NCBI GenBank assembly: GCA_028023455.1
Contig: JAQFVV010000513.1
Location: 188,001 to 252,000 of the forward strand
Direction: 5' to 3'
DNA from: Epiperipatus broadwayi
Taxonomy: Eukaryota > Onychophora > Udeonychophora > Euonychophora > Peripatidae
DNA: 64,000 nt
A program made the position numbers and the translations under genes. The notes beneath the pieces were generated by a model, which saw nothing but the letters and a program-made list of their open reading frames with translations, was not told where the DNA came from and made no database searches. Below, piece by piece: positions 48,026-58,673 of this stretch (position 1 is its first letter; the number at the start of each line of letters is the position of its first letter).

Positions 48026-48132
48026 GTCAAGCACTGCTAGCCGAGAGGTCATCGCAGCAGCCTTGCAAGCAAGTAGTTGGTTGCAGACGGTTGTGGGTTC
48101 ACATCCCGGCCGATGCTATGACACATGAAAAA
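48026..48132 (+). mobile_element. tRNA-derived SINE, copy 3, abutting the LINE fragment
   Basis: Starts gtcaagcactgctagccgag and contains cagccttgcaagcaagtagt, tgtgggttcacatcccggcc, gatgctatgacacatg and poly(A). Its 5' head directly touches the truncated 5' end of the LINE fragment, so the two are head to head inside the hAT gene. Confidence 0.8.
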
Positions 48133-48141
48133 AAATAAATA

Positions 48142-48234
48142 GAAGCTCATTTACGTGTTGCGGTGACATAATTGGAGCCAAGGATTAGTAAAATAATTTT
48201 AAACCAAGAGCATCAAATGTCCTTTAATTTTTAA
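48142..48234 (+). pseudogene. hAT transposase C-terminal fragment, downstream half
   Basis: Reads EAHLRVAVT, one stop, then LEPRISKIILNQEHQMS to a terminal stop. This is the family C-terminus (DLRVALTxIxPRIxKL...), in line with the upstream half at 47831-47902. The internal TAA adds to the evidence that the gene is dead. Confidence 0.75.
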
Positions 48235-48384
48235 TATATATTACTATTATTTATTATTGTGTAAAAATTAAAATTATAAATAAATATATATGTATATCAC
48301 ACTCAATGCTCCTATTAATTTGTACCTTTAAAAATTAAGTTAGTGGTTCGCAATATCTAAAACGTTGCCAATTGCTGCTCTGTG

Positions 48385-48455
48385 TATATATCATTAAAAA
48401 CCAATCAACATTTAGATAATCCCAATATTAATAACAACAATTTTAAACTGTTGTT
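48385..48455 (+). repeat. Dispersed repeat, partner of 18590-18690
   Basis: Reads ccaatcaacatttagataat, cccaatattaataacaa and actgttgttcaagggc, the same word order as the minus strand at 18590-18690. Confidence 0.55.
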
Positions 48456-48501
48456 CAAGGGCAAACATAAATAAATAATTAAAAGAAGGAAACTGGTAAG
48501 C

Positions 48502-48605
48502 TACCATGTTTACCTGAAAATAAGACATAACTGGGAATTAAGTTCTGACATGGTTTTTCAGAGTTCTTATAAGTCCTACTCTAAATATAAACTCTGGTTA
48601 AGTTT
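48502..48605 (+). mobile_element. Terminus of a TA-flanked DNA transposon (AATAAGAC type)
   Basis: TA followed by ccatgtttacctgaaaataa and gacata, then repeated motifs of the ataag/tcctac type. It resembles the inverted form of the terminus ending at 51471. It may be a separate solo remnant or the other end of the same insertion. Confidence 0.4.
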
Positions 48606-48609
48606 ATCA

Positions 48610-49030
48610 GATGTATTGAATTATAAAATAAAGAATGTATAAATAAATAATATTATTAACGTTATTGCTTCAGATAAATTGTAATATAATGTAACGATAT
48701 ATAAATATGTCGTTACATTAATTTAAAAGAAAAACTTAAAAGTTCGCAAATAAAAGTAAAAAACTAAACGCTAAAATTAAAAATGTTTGTTATACGTAAC
48801 TTTAAAAATATTTTTTTTTAATAAATAAAAAAAAAGGTATTTGAATGTATTTTTTATAAAAAAAAAAAAAGATTTATAAAAGTATTTTAATAAAAAAATA
48901 ACGTAAGTTAAAATAAAAACAGGTATTAATTAATTCCTGTAATCTATAAATGGAAGTGATTGTTTATTAATTATCTAAAAGCTGTTTAATTAAAAAGTCA
49001 GATGGAAAGTTAGATAAGAGAAGAAAGGGA
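48610..49030. other. AT-rich sequence upstream of the 49-kb promoter
   Basis: Strongly A/T-rich with poly(A) and poly(T) runs (48809-48890). No element recognised. Confidence 0.5.
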
Positions 49031-49040
49031 TTTTAGCTTG

Positions 49041-49147
49041 ACCAATGGAAGCCAAATAAAGGCCTGGACCATAACGAAAAAACAGAACAGTGCGTTTTGT
49101 TCATGGAATCCATAGGAGGACTATAAAAAGAAAAATATTGAGTTCCA
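49041..49147 (+). promoter_or_regulatory. RNA polymerase II core promoter: CCAAT box, TATA box, initiator
   Basis: CCAAT at 49041-49045, TATAAAAAG at 49122-49130 and an initiator-like CCAGTC at 49145-49150 whose A (49147) is about 25 bases downstream of the TATA start. The CAGT core is the arthropod-style initiator. Together with the GC-richer transcribed region that follows, this is the best promoter in the window. Confidence 0.6.
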
Positions 49148-49336
49148 GTCGAGAGAGCTTTTCCAACTTGATTTTGGTGGGTCTGGTGACAAGCGCCTGT
49201 CGTCCTCACTCACTTATTTAAAAATGCAAAGACGTGATACCAGGACAGAACCAGCAACGCCACCTCCAAAACATCAGACCGGTCTTCCAGGAAAGTCTGC
49301 GTGGGAATTGCCAACGGGAACAGGGACTTCTCTACC
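49147..49336 (+). CDS. First exon of an unidentified gene (5' UTR, ATG and splice donor)
   Basis: From the predicted start at 49147 a GC-richer leader of about 77 bases precedes the ATG at 49224. The coding part (113 bases, 37 codons plus two bases) reads MQRRDTRTEPATPPPKHQ and continues TGLPGKSAWELPTGTGTSLP before a consensus donor CC/GTAAGC (exon end 49336, phase 2). The peptide is Pro/Thr-rich and basic, probably a disordered N-terminus, and I do not recognise the family. Later exons are uncertain. A 45-base block at about 50051-50095 (acgtgcag acceptor, GTAAGT donor) and a site at 50712 (tttttctag) keep the frame briefly, but neither is convincing. The gene very likely continues beyond 50 kb or beyond this window. 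Confidence 0.5.
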
Positions 49337-49339
49337 GTA

Positions 49340-50700
49340 AGCAATATAACTGAACAATTGTTAAAAATCATAACATTAATTAAGAACTTTAAAGATTGAT
49401 AAGTAAATTTATTTTTATAAAAAGGAACTTTTCTCTGACCTATGTGTCAACTAAATTGATAATGTGAAATTTTATATATACGTATGCGTTTGATAAAAAA
49501 AAATCATTTCCATTTATTATTTATTGTATTGATATTTATTGTTAAATTTTAAATGAGTAAATTTTAAGTTGTTTATAGACGCTTGCATGGATTCGTTTGT
49601 GGTTAATTATATTTTGGTTTTCATATTTGATCAAAATATATAGACATTCGATAAATAATGATACCTTACGGTGAGTATCTAAAATGTATTTATTCGGATG
49701 TCTTTTAAGTTATTGGTGACAACGCAAGTATCTTATGGTGAATACTATTGGGTTACTTATAAGTTTCTCTGCGATTGTTGGTATCAATAATTTTGTATTT
49801 TGATCGTTTATGTTTATTTTGAAATGTTTTTGACCGTGGAATCTATGTAATCGATCTATACCCAACATTTTTAAACAATCTGTGCGAACGTATTTAAATG
49901 TTAAAATTAAATCGGGCGTGAACGGCTATATAGATTTGTAAAGTTATATTAGGGGAGGGAAATCTTAGGTTATTTGTGTCGTTGTTGAATTGGGTCAATG
50001 GATTGGATATATTTCTGCAATTAGTAGATGTAGTATGAGTTTCGCTACGTGCAGAATCGCTGTATACACCGCACCAACCCTTTGCCTATGGATGGGATTG
50101 TAAGTCGGCAAAAAGGATCGCGTCCCTTCCTATGGAGTTTTTATTTTATTGTTCTTCTTGCTATACAGACGTCATATTCCTGTATTAGACAAGAGTCAAT
50201 GTTTTCTTAAAATATATTGTTCAGATGTCCATTCCTGACAGTATATTATCTTTGTGCTGTTGTATTTTCATGCTACATTGAATACATAAATATATCGGAT
50301 GGATTGATGCCAGTTTGACTGCGAATTTTAGCCTAGGGTTAAATAGGGATAGAATGTTTTATTTTCAAATGCAGATCTATGTAGTCTATTCATACTTGAC
50401 AATCTAAATTAAAAAAAATTAAAATCATTGAAATTTATATAAATGTAAAATTAAAGAGTAATAAGAATATAAAAATCTACAAATGTTAAACCTATTCCTC
50501 GAGTTTAGAATGATTTTATATGTGCGTAAATAAATATTTTATGTGTTAATTTCTGGCAGTGGCTTTTACTCTTTATATTTAAGATATAAAATTAAGATAT
50601 TTTATTATCTCTGCTACTCACTGAGCTAGTGACTTGGGCTAACGATCTGAATATATAAATAAAGTGGAATCTTAACAGCGCGTATCTGCCTACTCTATAA
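49340..50700 (+). other. CpG-containing, less AT-rich region, probable first intron
   Basis: Base composition is noticeably less AT-rich than elsewhere, with many CG dinucleotides (about 49570-50130), as often seen just downstream of active promoters. A possible short exon at about 50051-50095 is noted under the first-exon entry. No protein domain recognised. Confidence 0.35.
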
Positions 50701-50715
50701 ATTTTTCTAGGCTCA

Positions 50716-50735
50716 AATGCCTAGATGGCGCCCTT
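50716..50735. promoter_or_regulatory. CTCF-like motif (candidate)
   Basis: tgcctagatggcgccc fits the YAGRKGGCR core of the CTCF consensus, conserved from flies to vertebrates. A single motif match without other support. Confidence 0.2.
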
Positions 50736-51250
50736 GTAGAGCAGATATTGTGTTGCGGTTAGATTCGATCTTCACTTTCATTTCCATCGTTATAATAAGT
50801 TATATGGTTCTTTTGTATTTTCCTTCGATTATTTTTGACAAATGTAATTCTAACTATATAGAAATACAATTTATCTACTGCAAGTCAGTATATGGGACAA
50901 TTTATAACTTATTTAGATTTATATTTAATACTTAGATTTAGAGTGCTCGATTTATTTTTAGAGTTTCGTGATGGTAGGTTTTAAATATTCAAGATAAAAG
51001 AAAAATTAGTTTGATTTCTTAAACATTTTTTTTTTCTCCTAAAAGATTATAAATAATGGAAATGATTTTAATAGAAAGAAAAGTTTTTAAAAAGAATACA
51101 GAAACATTTTCTGAAATATTTGTTGCATTTACAGACAAACCATTCCTAATTGTAATCATTTTTTGATACCACCCCTGTCTCGTAATTTTCAATTAATCCT
51201 TGATTTAGTGGTAAATTTATAATGAAACAATATTTTGATTGCCAGATAAG

Positions 51251-51471
51251 ATGAGTACAAAAAGAAAGAGTTATTACAGTGAGTACAAGAAAAGAATTGT
51301 GGGGGCTTCTGGGATAAAATCTTACAGCTTTCTGTAAAGCGAAGAAGTACTTGAATAAATGCACATTTTTGTACATAAAAAAAGATGACATCCCCTGAAA
51401 ATAAGCCCCATGATGACTTTTGAGGCAAGAATTAATATAAGACCAGGTCTTATTTTTGGGAAAAGACGGTA
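51251..51471 (+). mobile_element. pogo-type transposon remnant with HTH start and terminal repeat
   Basis: ATG at 51251 opens MSTKRKSYYSEYKKRIVGAS. After a frame change AFCKAKKYLNKCTFLYIKKD follows, which resembles the N-terminal helix-turn-helix of pogo/CENP-B-like transposases (KRKSYTxEFKxxxV..., AxxF.....TxxxWKK). About 40 bases on come ccctgaaaataagccc, a perfect palindrome ataagaccaggtcttat and the terminus ending acggTA at 51471. Only the start of the transposase is present, so this is a deletion derivative. Family assignment rests on the HTH-like words and TA flank. Confidence 0.5.
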
Positions 51472-51474
51472 TTT

Positions 51475-53060
51475 TGCAAAAAATGGCTATAATAGCATTT
51501 TTGACTTAGAGTAATAATAACAATGACTTTTAAAGTATATATATATATATAAGATTGTACTCATGAGCAGAGAAAAATAGAAAACTGTCATGATAGTTTA
51601 TAAAAAATTGAAATGGTATTTGACTTTTAATAAAATTTAAAGTAATTATTTTTGTCTAATTTAAATTATTTAATAATTTATGCATTTATTGAAAGATTGC
51701 TGTTGTCAATAAGCATTAATTAGATTTTTGCTTAGGTACAATCATTTAATAAAGTAATCAAATGGTTTGTCATTGAAGATATTACTTCACATCAAGTACT
51801 GGAAGTGATAGGGTAGGGTTATGATTCATAATTCAATGACTCACCAGTCTATGACTGCATTAAATCACACAGGACAATTTATTTAATAATAAGTGTTATG
51901 CATAAAATGATTTAATATACATATATTGCAAAAATTGTTTGTAGTTTTTTTAAACAAAAAAAGAGCATATTTTACTCTACATTAATAATGATTCTTTGAC
52001 TTAACATGGATGTAAATAATGTGCTTGAAGATAAATGAACTCTTTGAAAAATAATTGATATTTGATTGTTATATATCATGATTGCAGAGTAAATTTAATT
52101 GGCATTGCCTATTATCATTTTTTCATATATATATAATAGATTTCCTCCTGTTTTTAATATATATAATATTCAAGAGTAAGACTTTGCACACTAAATATTT
52201 TAAATACTCTCTGATCCCGAATAAGACAATAATTAACAAGAAAAGAGCAGCTATCATTTTTTTGCATCATTTATTAATACAGAAGCTTTCTTAATCAAAA
52301 TACGTTAGACAAGTGACTGTATTAATAAATGAGACACAAGAAAGAATGGCTGTTTTTTTCTTGTTAATTATTATCTTATGCTGGGTTAGAGAGTATCTCC
52401 ACCTACATATTAATTTTAAGTAGGCAATATACTTCTCCTGCCCCAGGTCTGGAATCTTATCATGTACTATTTTGTTGGTGTTTAATAATCTTGGCTAAGG
52501 CTTAGATTCCAAACTTTAAGATGTGTTTGTTGGAAGAAAAATGCATTAAATTAAAAAAATTCCAGGTTTATTAGTTCAAGATTCAAAACTCTTCACTAAT
52601 GGAAGCTATAAGTTATTACTTAATTCTGGGGATATGGATATGACAGTGCTGGAGAAGGATTTATTCAGCATTTGTATCTGGCATAAAAGGAGTAAGAGAG
52701 AGGGTGTTCTTATTATATCAACTGTAAACCAGATGGATCACATCAATAGATTCAGAATAACTCATAGTTATTCTGCTATATAAATAGAATTTAACAGATA
52801 CAGATCTGGTAAGTGTAAACAAATCCAAATTACAAATTACATAGTTAATGGTTGTCAAATTTATGTCTACAGGGATGAAGGACATAATAAACTACTAGTG
52901 AATCTATTTTCTGGTTGGAATATCTACAGGTGTTTTTATGATATTTAGTTTACAGTTTTAAGCTGTCTAAAAAATAATTTTTAATAATAAAAAATGATTT
53001 TTTTTGCATTACTTATTAAAGTTATAACCTTATCTTATTGCATTACCAAATCAATATAAT
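51475..53060. other. AT-rich sequence, no gene seen
   Basis: A 70-codon frame at 52082-52294 has a hydrophobic, low-complexity composition and no family resemblance. Confidence 0.45.
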
Positions 53061-53063
53061 ATT

Positions 53064-53383
53064 AATACCATCTATATTCTTTATTACTTTTTTTAAATGC
53101 TTTTTTACAATCCACTATTGACAATTTTGACTTTCCCAGAAATCTTCTTCAGAACTAAAACACAATACAAATGCATGAATACAAATATACATGCATGAAC
53201 ATATAATTTTACATAAGATGGAATATATGTAAAATGTGAAATTATATGTTCAGGCATGTATATTTGCATTAATGTATTTGTATTGTGTTTGTTCTGCAGG
53301 AGATTGCTGGGGCAATCAAAACTGTCAATAGTCGATTGTAAAAAAGCATTGTAAAAAGTAATAAAGAATATAGATGGTATTCA
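53064..53383. mobile_element. Large foldback element (palindrome, arms about 155 bp)
   Basis: The left arm (53064-53218) and right arm (53226-53383) are inverted copies at roughly 85-90% identity by eye: taccatctatattctttatt / aataaagaatatagatggta at the ends, gcttttttacaatc / gattgtaaaaaagc inside, aacacaatacaaatgcat / atgtatttgtattgtgtt near the centre. The loop is almost nil. No open frame is carried. Confidence 0.9.
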
Positions 53384-53847
53384 TACTTATTAAAGTTTAT
53401 GTTTATTTTTACACAATAATTGTATACTTATTATTAAAAACAAATTATACATAATTATATTTTTGTTTTATATGTGTATGTTTTATTTTTAAAAATAGAA
53501 ATTAACAAATTTTAGCATAACACAAGTAAAGAAAGTCATGTCCAGTATAATGGCCATGCCTCATGAAACTAATTGTTAATATCATTACCAACAATCTGAT
53601 GCAAGATCTTTAATGCAATTTTAATGCTTCAAATCAGAATTTTGTATATTTTTCAGGATTTCACATTTATTTATTCCCATTTTAAGAAATAAATTTCATC
53701 AAGGAAGATGTCATTGAGTTTCTGGAGTCAGTCACTTGACTATATTCCTGCTCATCATTGAAAGAGAAAAAATGGCCTTTGTTCTTATATTCTATTAATT
53801 TTTTTGTGCAATTGTAAATGTATACTATTTACAAATCAAATCAATGT

Positions 53848-53930
53848 GTTGGTGGCATAGTGGTTAGCATAGCTGCCTTCCAAGCAACTGGCCCAGGTTT
53901 GCTTCTTGGTCAATGCATTTGACATATGGA
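53848..53930 (+). mobile_element. tRNA-derived SINE, copy 4, degraded
   Basis: Contains gcatagtggttagcatag (A-box-like), gctgccttccaagcaactgg, caggtttgcttcttggtcaa (B-box-like) and gcatttgacatatgg plus poly(A). The order matches the other SINE copies. No target-site duplication found. Confidence 0.6.
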
Positions 53931-53934
53931 AAAA

Positions 53935-54290
53935 AAAATCCAGTTTATGGAATTTGTATGCAGAATAATGATTTAATAATAAATCAAATATTGAATGATT
54001 ACAAAAAATGACACTAGGGAGAAAGCATAAATGTCACTTCCTAAAAGAGGGTTAATTTTTGATAATTCAGTTATCATAAATACTTAGTTAATGTGAGATA
54101 CTAGAATACATATTATTTAAAAAAACAATCACTAAACATGACATGATCACATGTTAGAAACTAGTCTGGCTGTAGTGGAAGAGTAGACACTGGATAATGA
54201 TATCTTGTACTAAATCTTCTTGCATCCATTGATTACTCTGGCTTACACTGGATAGTATTACTGTATGGAGAGTTTTGTCTCTGTTAAAAC
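53935..54290. other. AT-rich sequence, nothing recognised
   Basis: No gene or element seen. Confidence 0.45.
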
Positions 54291-54293
54291 CAA

Positions 54294-54422
54294 TCAATTG
54301 ATTTTTTTTTATATGTCATAACATCGGCCAGGAGGCGAACCCATAACCGTCTGCAACCAACTACTTGCTTGCAAGGCAGCTGTGATGACCTCCCAGCTAA
54401 CAACGCTTGACTCAATTGATTT
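54294..54422 (-). mobile_element. tRNA-derived SINE, copy 5, with target-site duplication
   Basis: Minus-strand SINE 54411-54305. It starts gtcaagcgttgttagctggg, contains cagctgccttgcaagcaagt, gttgcagacggttatgggtt and ends gatgttatgacatat plus poly(A). Flanked by tcaattgattt at 54294-54304 and 54412-54422. Confidence 0.85.
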
Positions 54423-54424
54423 AT

Positions 54425-57400
54425 TGTTCAGGAGTTATAAAAAATTTACAAGCTAAACCTGTAGTTCACAGACTTTTTATATGCAAAGTCTGACATTCTA
54501 TTGCTACACCAAACCATACAGAACATCAATAGTATTAAAAGAATATCACTACAAACAACAATTATGTCCTTCCTCCGTTATATTTAATAATTTTACCCAG
54601 TTGTTGTGTTTGCTTTTGGTTGAAATCTTAGGCTCTGTATGATTTAATTTTATTTTTTTGATCTTTAATATTTTATATAACTTATGAAAATTGTTGAAAT
54701 AATCTCAGAAATAATCTATTAATGTATATAATAGTCTTCCTATAATCTATATTTTAAAATTACACTATTCTTTAAAATGACAATAAAAGAAATGCCACAA
54801 GTACTTTAATATTAAAAATGTAAAAATATTTTAAAATACTTTTTTAAAAAAAGTGATATCTTTGTTTAAAAAAAAAAAGTGTGTATATATATGGATTTTT
54901 TAATTTTATATCTTGTTATGAAACATTTTAATAAAAGTTCATTGTCAAGCAGTGAAAACAGGAAAGTTTTATGGAAATGCGTTTATCTTCGAAGTTTTTG
55001 TAATATTTCATAAAAAGATAAAACCTATTTGTGCTTTATATATTTACTAAGTAAATATGAAAAGCTATCTTTAGGCATAAAAAGTTTATAACTTTGCAAA
55101 GATTCAGCATTTGATAGGATAATCGCCATGTGGTTGAAAGTTATTTTTAGCTGATGGATGTTCAAATATTGATTAAAAACAAAGAGCTAGATATAAAAGT
55201 TATTGGGTTTTTATTTTTTAAAGATAAGGAAGCACAGTTCATTAAATCTTCTATTATTTGAAACCATATTTCTTTCTTTTTTTCTATTACCGAAAAAAAA
55301 AAAAATTAAAAGGTATTTGTAAATATTAACTACTATATAATCACGACAGCTCGTATATTATAAAATTTAGAAAAATATATAAAATTCAAAAAGTTATGAA
55401 CTATTAAAGAAAGGCACATTTATTTATTTAAGTCTGGTTTAATTTAGTGGTGGAGTGTTTGCTGGCTTTTACCTCAAGAATAAGAATTAAGGCTCATGTG
55501 ATTAGGCTTCATATGAACTCACTAGTATTTATTTATTTATTTATGAAAGATATCGAGAGAATACAATTACTTGTTCATATATTTATTGGAAACTAAAACC
55601 ATTAATTTTTGAAATTATCAAGGACCGAATTATTAAAGGATTTAAAAAATCGTATTTCTATTTTTTCAGCATTTTTAAAGAGTTAGTTAAAACTGGAGAG
55701 AATTAGTAAATGAAGCTGTATTAGAAAAGTACACTATGTACACACAATAATGAATACTCACACTATAATTCTGAATGTATAGTGTCTACATCTTACTTCT
55801 TTTCTTCCTCAATGTAGAGTAATTCGCAATTCCTACACTGTTCTCTTGCAATGAATACTCTGCTAGAATTTCTGAATACGCTCTGTACTTTCTCTGCTGT
55901 TCTTTTCCAAATCCCTCTCTTTTATCTGTTTTACTTTTTTTTGTTATCTGGAGTAACGCTTATAAATTAAGATGGGATTTAATTAATTGGGTTTTGCTAA
56001 TTAAATTCCTTCGTTATCTGTTTAATTAGTTTGGTTCAATTAATTGCATTTTAAGCCAACTCAGACAACAACTAATTAGAACATCTATAATTAAAATATT
56101 AGAAAGTTAAAATGACTTTTAAAATGAATATTCTATGTACATTTAATTTTAAAATGCATATTTAACAAGAGCTATTACTTTACCTAATTTATTGTAAGAG
56201 AATAAGACATGGATATTGTACTGCATAATATAAAAGCATTAGAAAAGTCTCATTTAATAATACATTGTACAATTTTAAAAAATTCAATGGCTAGATCATA
56301 GAACCAATCAATACATTTTTCAACTTGCTGGATATAATATGATAGAGTCCATTATTGTAAAATCACATCATAAAAAATGAATGAACAATGCAAGACCAAA
56401 AGAGTGTTTTATGGTAAACTTACTATGGTTTTTGTGTGAAAGATCCAGTTACATTATAAGGATTATCACAAAGACATTCTAAAGAAATGCTATGCTAGTT
56501 GTTTACATTGGGAAGATATGGTAGAGAATAGAATACTCAAGAGAGCTACAATTAGACATGGTTTGAAGTATTTCAGAATGAAAAGTTTTCTTTTAAAAAA
56601 ATGAAAATACAACAACATAAAATATCAAATAAACAGAAAAATGGAACAGTATGTTCTTTGTATGAATATATTTCTGATTCACAGAATTGATTTGTATAAT
56701 TATCACAAAATTCATTTTTAAAGTACTTTTTTCCTCACTCTCTCTTCTTTCTTACTTTCTTTTTTCTCTTTGAGTTAGAATTGCCATAACTGTTTACCAG
56801 TTATTGTTTATTAGTATTATGATGTAAGAAGATAATAGATGCCACTTTGATGATTTGTTAGTTAGGATAAAAATTCAAGTGAAGTTTAATCATCGGAAAT
56901 AACGGAAGTTGGAACTTGAACTCTTAGAGTTTTCCCTCTGCTATTGTTCTAAATTAAGAAGGGTAATATATATATATATATCAGTAAATATGAACATTAT
57001 TAGTATTTGTAAAATTACTGTTCTTCTATATCCAGTATTATTTAATTTTATTTTTAAGAAAATGCATTCTTATTGTAAAACATCTTTTAAATATTTTTGT
57101 TTTATTACTGGTTAATGTTAAATTAATCTGATGTTTTTAAGAGGTGTTTAAGTTTTAACATCTGTTGTGATTTGCAGTTTGAACAAGTTACAATTTACTT
57201 ATATGTTAAATCTGCTATATTTAGATGAAATAGTTTTATTGCAGAGTTTAAATATTCAGAAAACATTTTATTGTTTACTGTAGGAATCACACCCATATAT
57301 GTGAATTTTTGATTCAAAATTTGGGTCACTTTTTATCACAATAAATATAAATGCATTTTTTACTTGTAATTTGTAAATAAATTCACTTTTTCACTTATTT

Positions 57401-58670
57401 CTTAGATTCAATCTTACAATAAAATACTAATTGCTCTGTATGAAGATGTAAATAATAGAAATTTGTGAATAGCCTTTTGTTTTCTTTTTATTGTTTTTAA
57501 AAGAATTTAAAGTTTCATATTATAAATATATACTAATTCTGTTATGTTTTTCTTGCTAAAATAACCACAACTATTCAGAAATGCATATTTTTCAATAACT
57601 GATTTTTCAAATCTCCTTCCTCTGGCTTTTTTGACTTTTTGGTTGGTATATTTAAAGGAAATGGCTCTTCATGTTAAAAAGATTGCTGATCTGTGGTCTA
57701 GTACATAAGTAAGCTTTGCATTTTTGAATTCAGCAATCTTAAAAAAATGTTTGTTCTAGCTAAATCAATGTATGTTAGCTTCTTATTTCTTCTTCTTATT
57801 AAATAATTATGGTTAATTGTTCAGGAGATCATATCATATTCCAGCACCTGAATGGCAGATTAAATTTTATTATTAAATATAATATATTCAGAAGATACTT
57901 GAAAATCAAATTAGCATTTTAATAATTGAACAAAAAATTGCACCTGCAAAAATGAATATAATGAGCGGAGAATATAATATGCAAAATATTGACCCCCCCC
58001 CATATTACCATAGATCATAATATAGTGATGTGACTGTCAAATTGTGAGAGTTCCATAAACGCAAACATTTATTTTTTTATTCGATTGAGAGGGAGGTGGG
58101 TAATCATATTAATTTTTTAACATATTAAAATTGAAACTACAAATAAAATGACTCATTTTAATATTTTAAAATAATAAATGATAATAAAGGTTTGAATGTT
58201 ATAAGTAACTCTGTATACAAATTCTTTTCATTGTATTTAATAAAGGCCAATTTGCAAACATGTGACCTTAATACTGAGATTTATACAGTTTTCGTATAAG
58301 ATATAGATATTGTGTTTTTCAATACTTCAACTTCTGATTTAATTTAAATGTTTTTATTTTGCTTGGATCAGTAGAAAATTCGGAGATCAACAATATTTAA
58401 TTAAAAAAAAAATATCAGTATCACGTGTAATTTTCAGAATTATTTATTATTGACTATGGCTGTTTGGAAAAAAAAACTAAGTTCAATATATGCTATATTT
58501 GTTACTTTTTCTTACTTTAGGGATAACTGTGATTAGCTTTGAAAGATCTTTTAATAAATTCAAAATAATAAAAGATTTGAAAAAAAAAATTTGGCCAATC
58601 TAAACATAATGTTTTTTGCAACTCTTACTATTAAGAAATATTTGAAATACTGGCACTCTTCATATACCTG
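54425..58670. other. Long AT-rich stretch with no gene seen
   Basis: Low-complexity A/T-rich DNA with a (TATT)n-like run (about 55528-55545), a (TA)n run (56967-56980) and a C run (57993-58000). Frames such as 56909-57115 have chance-like composition. Confidence 0.45.
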
Positions 58671-58673
58671 GAG

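Larger units (their letters stand above)
47094..48382 (+). mobile_element. hAT transposon remnant, internally deleted and invaded
   Basis: The left end CAGTGGTTAGCAACC has the CAG-type start seen in hAT elements. The right end (GTTGCCAATTGCTGCTCTG, to about 48382) is an imperfect inverted partner. Flanking octamers ctttatat and gtgtatat agree at six of eight positions, compatible with an old 8-bp duplication. Between them lies the C-terminal dimerisation part of a hAT transposase, split by a LINE fragment and a SINE. Without the insertions about 1.05 kb of hAT sequence remains, so most of the transposase is missing. Confidence 0.65.

Noticed and set aside
51146-51428. Two minus frames of 81 and 79 codons
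   Set aside because: Antisense to the pogo-like remnant and terminal repeat; no family similarity.
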